A stretch of DNA of 18,099 nucleotides from JALOBO01 sp023228225 (GTDB lineage: Bacteria > Bacillota > Clostridia > Christensenellales > UBA1242), in the NCBI GenBank assembly GCA_041663585.1, contig JBAYMN010000018.1, forward strand, positions 1 to 18,099, in the 5' to 3' direction. The position numbers and the translations under genes were made by a program. Every line of letters starts with the position of its first letter. Within the stretch, counting starts at the first letter, position 1. A model generated the notes under the pieces. That model was given only the letters and a program-made list of their open reading frames with translations. It did no database searches and was not told the DNA's origin. Below, piece after piece: positions 1-7,652 of this stretch.

Positions 1-1817
1 AACATACAAAGTTAGAACTAGAATTTTTTATTCAAGGTGCTTTATGCGTAAGTTTTTCGGGAAATTGCTATATGAGTAGCATATTAGCCGAAAATAGCGG
101 AAATCGTGGAAAATGCTTGCAATTTTGCAGACTCCCCTATACTGCCAGTGTTAATGGAAAAGAAATTAAACAAGGGTACTTGCTTTCAGCAAAAGATTTG
201 TGCTTAATGCAAAATATGAAAGAACTTATTGATACCGGAATTACTAGTTTTAAAATTGAAGGGCGTGCTAGGCGTTCATCATATGTAGCACAAAGCGTGC
301 AAACATACCGAAAAATTTTAGATGATTCATTAAAATTTACAAACGATGATATTAATAATTTAAAACTTGCATTTAACCGTGGCAATTACTGCAATGCATA
401 CCTAAATCCAAACGCAAAATCAAATATTATTGAATCAAACATTCAAGGGCATACTGGCATAGAAATTGGTGTAGTAACTAATTTTGAGTGCGGAAAAAGA
501 TTTAATGTATTAACCATTAATAGTAACGCAGAAATTGGAAGAAGTGATGGTTTAAAATTTATTAAAAACGGTTTAGAAACCGCTTCAATAGGTGTAATAG
601 ATGTAAAAAAGACCAACACAAATGAATATACAATAACAACAACTACAATTGTAAATATAGGCGACAGTGTATATTTAATACTAGACAAAAGTAAAGAAAA
701 TGAATCACTTAGTATTAGGCGCAAATTAACCACCAATGCAACATTCATTGCAAAAAATAATAAAAAGGCCGAGTTAATTCTTTACTATAACGATGTTAAA
801 ATTTCAGTATTTACAAACGAAATATTAGAAAAAGCACAAAATCAACCACTGTCGCAGGAACAAGTAAAAGAGCAATTAAACAAAACAGGAGCCGAAATCA
901 TTGACTTAAACATAACACAAATTATTTTGGATAGTGTTTTTATGGCAAAATCTCAACTTAACAATTTAAGGCGTAAAGGTATAGAAGAACTTAAAGTCGC
1001 AATTTTAGATGAGTATTCAAAAAAATTACCTTTACCAAAAAATAAATTGGTATTAAATGAATTAACTGCTAATATTAAACCTTTTGCACAATCAAAAATA
1101 GTATGTTTAAACACTATTGAAAGCCTTTCTAAGCAATTAGTAGCATATTGTAATATTTTAGCATACTCGCCTGATGTTTTCACATCAGCAAATATAAAAA
1201 TTTTTATAGAAAAAGCACGGGAAGTCGGTTATAACGATACAATATATTTATATCTCCCACCTATTGCAAATTTTAACGATCTTACCATTATTAATCAGAT
1301 TTTAACAGATTACAAGGATTTGGGCATAATTGCAAACAATATTTATGCATTAACTTATGCGCTTAATGGAAGAAATGTAATTGCAGGACCAATGCTAAAC
1401 TTATATAACAATTATTCTGTAAACGAATTAAAAAAATATAACATTATTAGTTGCATATTATCTTTTGAACTAACGCCTAGCGAACTTGAAAATATAAACC
1501 GCTTAACCGATTTGACTTGCTATACATTTGTTGGCAATATTCCACTTATGACACTTTGCCACTGTCCCGTTCAAAACATTTATGGGTCTGATTGCAAAAA
1601 TTGTAAGTACAGTAATAAAATCACATATACAAACAAACGAATGCAAATATTTAAAATTAAGCGCAAAAAACTTTCTAACTGCTATTTTAGCGTTGTGGAA
1701 AGCGGTAAAAATAGTTTAGAAAACATTAATAAAATCAAATCAAATATGTTTATAAATTTAGAAGACTTATCAAATATGCAAATCGTACAATTATTAAATA
1801 AACAAGCATCTTTATAA
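1..1817 (+). CDS. U32 family peptidase (collagenase-like), 5'-truncated by the window edge
   Basis: The reading frame is already open at base 3, so the gene starts before the window and about 604 C-terminal residues are visible. An ATG at 72 lies inside the family's signature and is not the start. The upstream codons read LELEFFIQGALCVSFSGNCY and continue into MSSILAENSGNRGKCLQFCR, the typical U32 motif (E-F-hydrophobic-GA-C...SG.C..S.....NRG.C.Q.CR..Y). Near the C-terminus a Cys-rich stretch (CHCPVQ...GSDCKNCKYS) matches the usual U32 ending. Family members are annotated as collagenase-like peptidases, and some, such as E. coli RlhA, instead act in 23S rRNA hydroxylation, so the reaction here is uncertain. 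The length and central region fit the long U32 proteins with a DUF3656-type domain. The gene converges with a lipid kinase gene 30 bases downstream. The family call is firm; the function is not. Confidence -1.
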   Translation, partial: HTKLELEFFIQGALCVSFSGNCYMSSILAENSGNRGKCLQFCRLPYTASVNGKEIKQGYLLSAKDLCLMQNMKELIDTGITSFKIEGRARRSSYVAQSVQTYRKILDDSLKFTNDDINNLKLAFNRGNYCNAYLNPNAKSNIIESNIQGHTGIEIGVVTNFECGKRFNVLTINSNAEIGRSDGLKFIKNGLETASIGVIDVKKTNTNEYTITTTTIVNIGDSVYLILDKSKENESLSIRRKLTTNATFIAKNNKKAELILYYNDVKISVFTNEILEKAQNQPLSQEQVKEQLNKTGAEIIDLNITQIILDSVFMAKSQLNNLRRKGIEELKVAILDEYSKKLPLPKNKLVLNELTANIKPFAQSKIVCLNTIESLSKQLVAYCNILAYSPDVFTSANIKIFIEKAREVGYNDTIYLYLPPIANFNDLTIINQILTDYKDLGIIANNIYALTYALNGRNVIAGPMLNLYNNYSVNELKKYNIISCILSFELTPSELENINRLTDLTCYTFVGNIPLMTLCHCPVQNIYGSDCKNCKYSNKITYTNKRMQIFKIKRKKLSNCYFSVVESGKNSLENINKIKSNMFINLEDLSNMQIVQLLNKQASL

Positions 1818-1838
1818 AAAACCACTCGCTGAGAGTGG
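1816..1838 (-). terminator. Rho-independent terminator of the lipid kinase gene
   Basis: A 6-bp stem (CCACTC at 1822-1827, GAGTGG at 1833-1838) with a 5-nt loop is followed on the - strand by six U residues (A-run 1816-1821 on +). It lies 10 bases past the kinase stop. On the + strand the T tract is weak and offset, so it may stop the U32 transcript only partly. Confidence -1.
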
Positions 1839-1847
1839 CATCAAATT

Positions 1848-2747
1848 TTATGGAACCATAATTTGAAGTTCGTTTTTCAACACGGAAAGATCAATGTCAT
1901 CTTTTCCGCCAAAATCACCATCTAAATTAAATTCTACATTTTGCGGGTTTTCAATCATGGCACGAGTAGTTTGAGTAAGAACAATTTGCCGACTTTTGCT
2001 AAGGCTTTTATAACCAAACATAAATAGTCTAAGCACATTAAATGAATTTCTAAGTGACTTAAACGGACCTGTTTTGTAGTTCTTTAAAAGTAAAACATCA
2101 ATTTTACCATCATCTAATTCTGCATCTAAATTAATTGGAAAGCCCGCAACAGACCGCGAATTAAAAAATAGTACAAAAGAAAAGTTAGTATCATGCACTT
2201 CGCCATTATCTAGCGTTATTTTTAGTGGAATGCAGTATTTTTTAAAGAAACTTGAAAAACCTTTTAAAAAGTATGCAATAAAACCTAATATTTGTTTATT
2301 TCTTTGCTTTGTCAAATATGTACAACTAGTGCAAATACCTGCCGACAAAACATAAACTCCATATTTAGAATTGGTTTTTAGTACATCAAAATAGATTGGT
2401 CTTCCGTTGACCGCAACTTCTATTGCCGATTTAAATTTTAGTGGAATATGCATTGATCTTGCGGTATCATTTACTGTACCCGCCGGCAAAAAAGCGAGTC
2501 GCGGTTTATTTGGCTGTTCAGCAACTCCGCAAACAACTTGACTAAAAGTGCCATCACCACCTACGGCAATTATTAAATCATATTTACCGCACGCATCTCT
2601 TGCAAGAGCAACTGCGTGCCCAGCACATTCGGTCTGGGCAAAATCTACAACTTTATATTTTTCTTTTAAAATTACTTCTATTTGACTTTTTAATTTATTA
2701 ATTCTGCCACGTTTGGCAAAAGGGCTATATATAACAATACATTTCAT
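1848..2747 (-). CDS. Diacylglycerol kinase family lipid kinase (DgkB/YegS-like)
   Basis: A 299-aa soluble protein of the DAGK catalytic family, which phosphorylates diacylglycerol or a related lipid with ATP at the inner membrane face and feeds phosphatidic acid back into phospholipid synthesis. The nucleotide-binding GGDGT is at residues 63-67 and the second conserved block LPAGTVNDTAR is at 87-97, equivalent to the family's P.GT.NDfAR. The C-terminal half ends with a FNLDGDFG block typical of YegS/DgkB proteins. Length matches the family (about 290-310 aa). The ATG at 2747 has an AGGT-like ribosome binding site a few bases upstream. The gene has its own promoter at 2803-2831 and an intrinsic terminator directly after the stop, so it looks monocistronic. 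The exact lipid substrate cannot be read from the sequence. Confidence -1.
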   Translation of the reverse strand: MKCIVIYSPFAKRGRINKLKSQIEVILKEKYKVVDFAQTECAGHAVALARDACGKYDLIIAVGGDGTFSQVVCGVAEQPNKPRLAFLPAGTVNDTARSMHIPLKFKSAIEVAVNGRPIYFDVLKTNSKYGVYVLSAGICTSCTYLTKQRNKQILGFIAYFLKGFSSFFKKYCIPLKITLDNGEVHDTNFSFVLFFNSRSVAGFPINLDAELDDGKIDVLLLKNYKTGPFKSLRNSFNVLRLFMFGYKSLSKSRQIVLTQTTRAMIENPQNVEFNLDGDFGGKDDIDLSVLKNELQIMVP

Positions 2748-2802
2748 ATTGACCTACTTAATCTATTTTTATATTTATAATTATAAATTTTGTAACTAAA
2801 AT

Positions 2803-2831
2803 AGTGTAAATTAAATTTTAATAACAGTCAA
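2803..2831 (-). promoter_or_regulatory. Sigma-A promoter of the lipid kinase gene
   Basis: On the - strand, TTGACT (2826-2831) and TACACT (2803-2808) are separated by 17 bases. The predicted start near 2796 gives a leader of about 49 nt. It lies downstream of the RNA-like element at 2917-3093, so that element is outside the kinase leader. Confidence -1.
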
Positions 2832-2916
2832 TGACTTTATGCATAAATTTGTATTTTTTATGTAAATTTGGTATAATTGTATAATTTTTATACAAAAAAC
2901 TGCAAAAATATTAATC

Positions 2917-3093
2917 TTCCGCTTGCCTACCGGTCAAGCGGAAATAGGCACCGCACAAAAACAATCTTTTTTACTCTTTCGCTTGAAGCAAAACCCTTGA
3001 GTAATCATACACGTCGGAACCTGCTTCAAACGAAATAGTTAAAAAATCTCAGTTTTTCTGCTGCTTTACTATTTTATCTACACTAATAGATAA
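2917..3093 (-). ncRNA. Candidate structured RNA, copy A, ending in a pseudoknot/terminator hairpin
   Basis: Read on the - strand. First comes a small hairpin (3093-3074), then a long interrupted helix. Its inner 14-bp part pairs 3035-3022 with 2990-2977 and includes one G-U pair that would be A-C on the other strand, which favours - as the RNA strand. The apical loop (3020-2992) carries GTTCCGACG and AAGGG. After the helix, CGGTG (2953-2949) is followed by a 9-bp hairpin TTCCGCTTG/CAAGCGGAA (2943-2917). The hairpin loop contains ACCG, which can pair with CGGT to form an H-type pseudoknot. A U-rich tract follows, so this hairpin may also be the terminator. A second copy with the same loop and flanks but different stem sequence lies at 15204-15380. 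It matches no RNA family I can name. It was found by eye and no transcript evidence is available. Confidence -1.
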
Positions 3094-3133
3094 TCAAAGT
3101 AAAATTTTATCTTTTTTAAGTAGGACACGCTAG

Positions 3134-3154
3134 GTAGTTTAAACGCAAAGATTT
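3134..3154. repeat. 21-bp dispersed repeat, copy 1
   Basis: A 21-base string starting GTAGTTTAAACGCAAAG and ending in ATTT is identical to 15233-15253 in the same orientation. It contains the palindrome GTTTAAAC. At 15233 it forms the outer arm of the second RNA-like element. Here it lies upstream of copy A and on the strand opposite to that element. Confidence -1.
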
Positions 3155-3233
3155 AAATAAAACTATGGCAAGAATATGCTGTGTGTTTACAGTAGTTTGA
3201 TTAAAATGTGCAGTACAGCTTAAAAATTCCCAA

Positions 3234-3279
3234 CGAAAAAATAAGCATAGCCTTAGGCTTTGTCTGACTTGCTTATTTT
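3234..3279 (-). terminator. Possible terminator of the lemA-DUF2207 operon
   Basis: A 9-bp stem (AAAATAAGC at 3238-3246, GCTTATTTT at 3271-3279) has an inner AGCC/GGCT helix and is followed on the - strand by extra U residues. It is AT-rich and about 130 bases past the DUF2207 stop, so the assignment is tentative. If it is weak, the operon transcript could run on to the hairpin at 2917-2943. Confidence -1.
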
Positions 3280-3410
3280 GAGTAATAACCTATGAAGCAA
3301 GGGATTAGCGTTTTTAGCAAAAACGCGGTTAAAAAAGAAGCGCACTAGCCCAGCGATTAGCAAATTTTTAAATTTGCGTGTCCGCTATTTATCGGTTCGT
3401 GGTTTCCTTT

Positions 3411-5393
3411 TTACCAACTTCCTCCTCCACCACCGCCAAAGCCACCGCCGGAGAATCCACCACCAAAACCTCCGCTAGATGAACCATTCATTCCGCGACT
3501 TGTAGCGCTTACAACCGCTCTACTAGAAAAACTATTAAACGAGTTATTTATTATGCTACTAAACAGTATTAAGTCAAATAGATTATTGCCACTATATGTG
3601 ACGAATTTTGGCGGTTCATATTCTAAGCCTTTAAACTTACTTGCAAATTCATTTGTAATATCTAACACATATGCATAGGGCAAAATGTCAAAATAGTATT
3701 GCGGATTATCTTTTAAAAGTAATCGCATTCTATCTTGCTCACATGTAATTATAAAATTTTTAAACCCAATAATTTTACCCATTTTTTCGGCTATATCTTG
3801 TTTTAGGTTAAGTATATTAAAACTCATAAATGCTATTAAAATCGCAAAACCGCCAGCCAATAATTGTAAATACCAAGCAGTAACAGTTTTGTCAGGTACA
3901 TAGTAGCAAATTAGCATTAAACCTATCGCAAATAATGCACCTAAAATTCCATAGATTGTAATTAATTTATTATTATGACTAAACATACTTTCTTTTATTT
4001 TATAAATAAAAAAGCACATTGGTAAAAAAATAATAAAATACGGAATAATCGCTAACATTTGAGTAACAATTCCAGTATACAAAAATTGAAGTACACTTGG
4101 CAATATAATAATAGCAGTGCTAAATAGAAGTAGCAGTATCGCATTTGATAGCGATTTATTTTCATACCTACCACCACCCGCTTCCAATTTTACTTTATAT
4201 CTAGAATTGTACATTTCATTTCCAACTGTCTTAGTTGTGGAAAAACTATTGTTACTTTTAAAGTATCTACTATTTGGAATAAAATCAAAACTTGTATTAG
4301 TATTTTCTAAACTATCAAGATTAACCTTACTACCTTTTGCAAATATTAATGCAAAAATATTTCTTTCATAGTCTTTTGAATAGTCTGGCAACTCACTTAT
4401 TTTTTGTAGTGATATTTTGTTGTTCTCATCAACAATAATTTTTAACGCACCTTTATTTGCCCAATAAATAATCAATGCGGTCATATCCTTTGTGCGTACT
4501 ATACCATTTAAAATGTATGCTAGTTCAGATGGATTCATTTTTTCCGGCGGGTAAAACTCTACCGTAGGCACTACTCTTGTAGTTTTGCGAGATTTTAACG
4601 CATACACTACACAAATTGCAAATAAACCACTTATTATAACAACCACAATAATGGCTAATAATATGCTTGGTTTTGTTACAATAAAATAATCGTTTTCTAA
4701 TTCTAACCTAACTGTAACCGCTTCATTTGCATATAAACTTATAGGCGTTATATTTGAAATTGAATTTCCGATAATAATCAAATTGTCCGATATAATTTCA
4801 CTGCCATAAATGCCCGTATACATTGCAATTTTTGTTTCATTAAATGCTTTTGGCATATTTACGGTAAATGTAAAATTTTCAATATCAGTATCCCAGCCAT
4901 CACCAACTAAGTTAAAATAAAAATCATCATAAGTTTCAATTCGATCATAAGGTAAAATATAATCATAAGATATTATATAAGTAATTGTTTCGCCATTAAC
5001 AGTTATGTCTTCATCGCCAATTTGAATATATAAATAGTCCAAACTAGAATTATCAATTATGAATGTTGTATTGACATTGATGTTTTTAATTTTTACTTGA
5101 TAATTATAATCCACATATTTGCCGTTAACATCACGCGACACAAGTTGTTGTTTTGGAATGTATCTATAAATGCCGTGCTTTGCTCCTACGTTAATAAATG
5201 TATTAAATTCCGCTGTAATAGTTTCGGTAATACTATATACATTTTCTTCGCTTACATCAATAACAACATCGTAATCTGTAATTATGTAGTCTGCATTATT
5301 AAATGCATAAGCAAAAAAGTTACTGGGCATTAAGATACCAGTAACACTCAACAAAAATATTACCAACAATAAGTAAAATAATTTTTTAAACAT
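3411..5393 (-). CDS. DUF2207 domain-containing membrane protein with Gly-rich tail
   Basis: A 660-aa envelope protein. Residues 1-30 are a signal peptide or anchor (MFKKLFYLLLVIFLL start). Residues about 36-240 form an extracytoplasmic beta-rich DUF2207 domain, followed by a membrane helix at about 243-267. A cytoplasmic block follows, with NPSELAYILNG at about 287-297 and YWANKGALKI at about 310-319. Three or four more helices lie between about 416 and 530. A conserved C-terminal segment (about 544-580) precedes a Gly/Ser-rich tail from about 635 to the end (GGFSGGGFGGGGGGSW). That tail is typical of DUF2207 proteins and related TPM-domain proteins found beside lemA. The gene starts 16 bases after the lemA stop with AGGAAA as its ribosome binding site, so the two are one operon. 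The molecular role of the family is not established. The family call is confident. Confidence -1.
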   Translation of the reverse strand: MFKKLFYLLLVIFLLSVTGILMPSNFFAYAFNNADYIITDYDVVIDVSEENVYSITETITAEFNTFINVGAKHGIYRYIPKQQLVSRDVNGKYVDYNYQVKIKNINVNTTFIIDNSSLDYLYIQIGDEDITVNGETITYIISYDYILPYDRIETYDDFYFNLVGDGWDTDIENFTFTVNMPKAFNETKIAMYTGIYGSEIISDNLIIIGNSISNITPISLYANEAVTVRLELENDYFIVTKPSILLAIIVVVIISGLFAICVVYALKSRKTTRVVPTVEFYPPEKMNPSELAYILNGIVRTKDMTALIIYWANKGALKIIVDENNKISLQKISELPDYSKDYERNIFALIFAKGSKVNLDSLENTNTSFDFIPNSRYFKSNNSFSTTKTVGNEMYNSRYKVKLEAGGGRYENKSLSNAILLLLFSTAIIILPSVLQFLYTGIVTQMLAIIPYFIIFLPMCFFIYKIKESMFSHNNKLITIYGILGALFAIGLMLICYYVPDKTVTAWYLQLLAGGFAILIAFMSFNILNLKQDIAEKMGKIIGFKNFIITCEQDRMRLLLKDNPQYYFDILPYAYVLDITNEFASKFKGLEYEPPKFVTYSGNNLFDLILFSSIINNSFNSFSSRAVVSATSRGMNGSSSGGFGGGFSGGGFGGGGGGSW

Positions 5394-5409
5394 AGAACTT
5401 TCCTATTAA

Positions 5410-5967
5410 TTAGAATTGAACAGAAACATTTTTGCGTTCTGTTTCTTCATCTACGACAAACATTTCCTTTTTGCTGAATTTAAATAAATTAGCAATAATA
5501 TTTGTAGGAACAGATTGAATTTTAATATTATATTCTTTTACTACCCCATTATAATACTTTCTTGAATTTGCAATATCAATTTCAAGTTGATTTAATTGGT
5601 TTTGAAGATCAATAAAATTTTGGTTTGCTTTTAACTCGGGATAGTTTTCGCTTAAAGCAAACAAACTTTTAATTGTACCAGTAAGGGCGTTTTCACCTTT
5701 TGCTTGTTCTACTGAACCCGAACTTGCTTTCATGGCCATATTTCTAGCCTCTATAACTTTTTCAAAGGTATCACTCTCGTGTTTTGCATAACCTTTAACC
5801 GTTTGTACAACATTAGGAATAAGGTCGTATCTTTTTTTCAAATATATATCCATCGTAGAAAATGCTTCTTCGGAACTCGTCCTTGAAATAATAAGACTGT
5901 TATAAGTACCAAGCACCCAAATAGCAACTGCTGCAAGTACACCAAGTATAATCCATAACCACCACAT
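5410..5967 (-). CDS. lemA: LemA family protein
   Basis: A 185-aa protein with one N-terminal membrane helix (residues about 2-21) followed by the LemA helical domain. Recognisable blocks are YNSLI, the KKRYDLIPNVVQTVKGYAKHE segment at about residues 44-64 and the C-terminal FKFSKKEMF segment. The length is typical of the family. LemA proteins are small membrane-anchored helical bundles of unclear function. They are commonly encoded next to DUF2207 or TPM/Gly-rich membrane proteins, as here, and the pair probably forms a membrane complex. The ATG at 5967 is preceded by a strong GGAGG about 8 bases upstream. Several TATAAT-like boxes lie between 6005 and 6055, but none has a good -35 partner, so the promoter is not assigned. 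Confidence -1.
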   Translation of the reverse strand: MWWLWIILGVLAAVAIWVLGTYNSLIISRTSSEEAFSTMDIYLKKRYDLIPNVVQTVKGYAKHESDTFEKVIEARNMAMKASSGSVEQAKGENALTGTIKSLFALSENYPELKANQNFIDLQNQLNQLEIDIANSRKYYNGVVKEYNIKIQSVPTNIIANLFKFSKKEMFVVDEETERKNVSVQF

Positions 5968-6155
5968 AAAAAATTCCCTCCAAACTATTTGTTAATAAAA
6001 TATTGTATTAACATTATTATATGTAATACTTGAAATAGTATATTATATACATTTTTAATTAGCAAATGATTTTATAAGAAAACGCCACTTTAAAAACTTT
6101 TTTTCACGATAGATTTATCAGTAAATATTAAATTGATAAAAGTGTGTGATAACAA

Positions 6156-6608
6156 CTAATTAATAACTCCACAAGCAATTTTTTTACCGCTATTTCCAGA
6201 AGGCTCTAACCGGTAGTCATCAGGTGACTCGTGCAAAATTACAACTTTGCCTATTATTTCATCAATAGTAAATTTATTTGTAAAAAAAGACATGGTAGCA
6301 TATCCGTTATTAGAAAAAATTACGGGAAAATCTCCTGCGTGGTTGCCATGTGGCTGATTATTAGGATTATAATGCGCTCCCGAATTTAAAAATGGGTCTA
6401 AGTTTGTACCTACATCACAATTACTGCCCGTATGTATATGAAAGCCATGCGGACCAATAACTTTATCATTCTCGCGACTAAATACCGGAAGCCCACTCAT
6501 TTTTACGGTTACCATCACTCCACCTAAGGTTTTATAAAAATAAACTACACCTTTAATATCGGGATACAACGTTCCACCTTTTATTTCTGCACTTGCAAAT
6601 TTTTTCAT
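6156..6608 (-). CDS. sodC: Cu/Zn superoxide dismutase family protein
   Basis: A 150-aa protein converting superoxide to hydrogen peroxide and oxygen. The metal site looks complete: H57 and H59 in HGFHIH, bridging H79 in GAHYNP, H87 and H90 with D93 in PHGNHAGDFP, and H126 in VILHESPDD. C64 and C146 can form the conserved disulfide, and the ending KKIACGVIN is diagnostic. The frame stays open to 6728, but the ATG at 6608 has a good ribosome binding site (GTGAGGTG), while the extra 40 upstream residues look non-coding. With this start there is no signal peptide or lipobox, which is unusual because most bacterial Cu/Zn SODs are exported. A short inverted repeat (GCATA/TATGC, 6648-6663) lies in the leader. 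The family call is very secure; the cellular location is inferred. Confidence -1.
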   Translation of the reverse strand: MKKFASAEIKGGTLYPDIKGVVYFYKTLGGVMVTVKMSGLPVFSRENDKVIGPHGFHIHTGSNCDVGTNLDPFLNSGAHYNPNNQPHGNHAGDFPVIFSNNGYATMSFFTNKFTIDEIIGKVVILHESPDDYRLEPSGNSGKKIACGVIN

Positions 6609-6710
6609 TTTACACCTCACTAAAAAAATTTCGTGTAAACATAACCCGCATATATATTTATGCTGATTTGCGAAAATAATTGAAAAATATTTATGTTTTA
6701 TAAAGCACCG

Positions 6711-6723
6711 CCACAATCTGTGG
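6711..6723 (-). terminator. Weak hairpin after the pseudouridine synthase gene
   Basis: CCACA (6711-6715) pairs with TGTGG (6719-6723) across a 3-nt loop, 17 bases past the stop at 6740. The U tract is poor, so it may be a weak terminator or only a hairpin in the region between the two genes. Confidence -1.
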
Positions 6724-6739
6724 TACATTTAAACTTATT

Positions 6740-7618
6740 TTACAAATTATCAAAAATTTCATAAATTTTTAATGTATCAAGTTGAATAACTTTGTCGTTT
6801 AAGTATGCAAGCGTATCCACAAAATTGAATTTTATTTTGTATGCCCATAATAATTGATTTTTATATTTTGTAGCAGAATATTCAGTTCTTGTAGAATATT
6901 TAGAATCTCCAACAACAGAATGTTTAATGTGTGCCATATGTGCTCTAATTTGATGGGTTTTTCCAGTTACAAGTTTAATTTGTAAAAGACTGTAATCTTG
7001 CTTTTCTTTTAAAACTGTATATTTTGTTATAATTTTTTCACTACCAAACGTAGCAGAATTTGAAATAAAACTTTTTCCAAGATTTTCATCTTTAAATAAA
7101 TAATTAGTTAAAGTGTCCGATTGTTTAACAAAATTACCGTTAACTATTGCCAAATAATATTTTTCAAGCGTTCGGTCTTTTAATGCTTTATAAATTTCGT
7201 TATATGCCATATCGTTTTTAGTAAATATTACAAGACCAGCGGTGTTACGGTCAAGTCTATGACAAGGTTTTGCGGTTTCTAATTTACTATTTAAATATTT
7301 ATTTACAAAATACCCTAAATCAAGTGTAGAACTTTGACTGGAAACTTCTATATTAATCGGCTTTTCTACAATCAAAATATTTTGGTCTTCATATATTGGT
7401 TTAATTAAAATTTTACCTGTAAGCACATTTAAAGGAGCAAAAATTTCTATTATATCACCCGAATTTATATCTATGTTTTGATTAATGCGTAAGCCATTAA
7501 TTTTAATGTCTTTTTTCCTTAAAATTTTTTGTAACGCTACATAAGTTATCCGCTCGTATTTTTCCACAATAACTTTAATAAGACTTTTTTGAACGCCTTG
7601 ATATTCAAATTTAATCAT
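6740..7618 (-). CDS. RluA family pseudouridine synthase
   Basis: A 292-aa enzyme that isomerises uridine to pseudouridine in structured RNA, probably 23S rRNA. An S4-like RNA-binding domain occupies about residues 25-62 (LQKILRKKDIKINGLRI). The catalytic motif HRLDR is at 120-124, with D123 the expected nucleophile, followed by TAGLVIFTKND. The late motif TGKTHQIRAHMAHI and GDSKY confirm the RluA/RluC/RluD group. The frame runs up to 7645, but those nine codons overlap the -10 box of a near-ideal promoter. The ATG at 7618 falls where transcription should begin and has no Shine-Dalgarno, suggesting a leaderless mRNA. The gene is divergent from rpsT. The target uridine cannot be told from sequence. 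Confidence -1.
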   Translation of the reverse strand: MIKFEYQGVQKSLIKVIVEKYERITYVALQKILRKKDIKINGLRINQNIDINSGDIIEIFAPLNVLTGKILIKPIYEDQNILIVEKPINIEVSSQSSTLDLGYFVNKYLNSKLETAKPCHRLDRNTAGLVIFTKNDMAYNEIYKALKDRTLEKYYLAIVNGNFVKQSDTLTNYLFKDENLGKSFISNSATFGSEKIITKYTVLKEKQDYSLLQIKLVTGKTHQIRAHMAHIKHSVVGDSKYSTRTEYSATKYKNQLLWAYKIKFNFVDTLAYLNDKVIQLDTLKIYEIFDNL

Positions 7619-7624
7619 AAGTTT

Positions 7625-7652
7625 ATTATACAGTAAACACTGCAAAAGTCAA
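7625..7652 (-). promoter_or_regulatory. Promoter of the pseudouridine synthase gene
   Basis: On the - strand, TTGACT (7647-7652) and TATAAT (7625-7630) are 16 bases apart. The last -10 base is only 6 bases from the ATG at 7618, so the predicted start coincides with the start codon. Confidence -1.

Larger units (their letters stand above)
3123..3383. other. Non-coding stretch closed by an 8-bp inverted repeat
   Basis: GGACACGC (3123-3130) and GCGTGTCC (3376-3383) are exact inverted copies enclosing about 245 bases with no credible gene. Inside are a perfect 8-bp hairpin with a 3-nt loop (3308-3326) and a terminator-like stem (3234-3279). On the - strand the stretch directly precedes the RNA-like element at 2917-3093. 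It could therefore be a 5' domain of a longer RNA, or a small mobile element with short terminal inverted repeats. I see no clear target-site duplication. Confidence -1.

Noticed and set aside
137..1183. Several frames of 76-101 aa antisense to the U32 gene
   Set aside because: They mirror the codon pattern of the U32 gene, lack ribosome binding sites and show no recognisable domain.
3130..3410. tmRNA (ssrA) in the 2.9-3.4 kb gap, suggested by GGTTCCGACG and by GGTTTCGACG at 15276
   Set aside because: The resemblance is to the tmRNA 5' D-loop only. There is no tRNA-like acceptor with T-arm, no tag frame ending in a typical ALAA-like tail, and the motif sits in the apical loop of a closed hairpin.
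6001..6060. lemA promoter from TATAAT-like boxes
   Set aside because: Several -10-like strings exist in AT-rich DNA, but none has an acceptable -35 at 15-18 bases, so no promoter was assigned.
6609..6728. 40-residue N-terminal extension of the SOD
   Set aside because: It lacks family similarity and a signal peptide, and a good ribosome binding site precedes the ATG at 6608.
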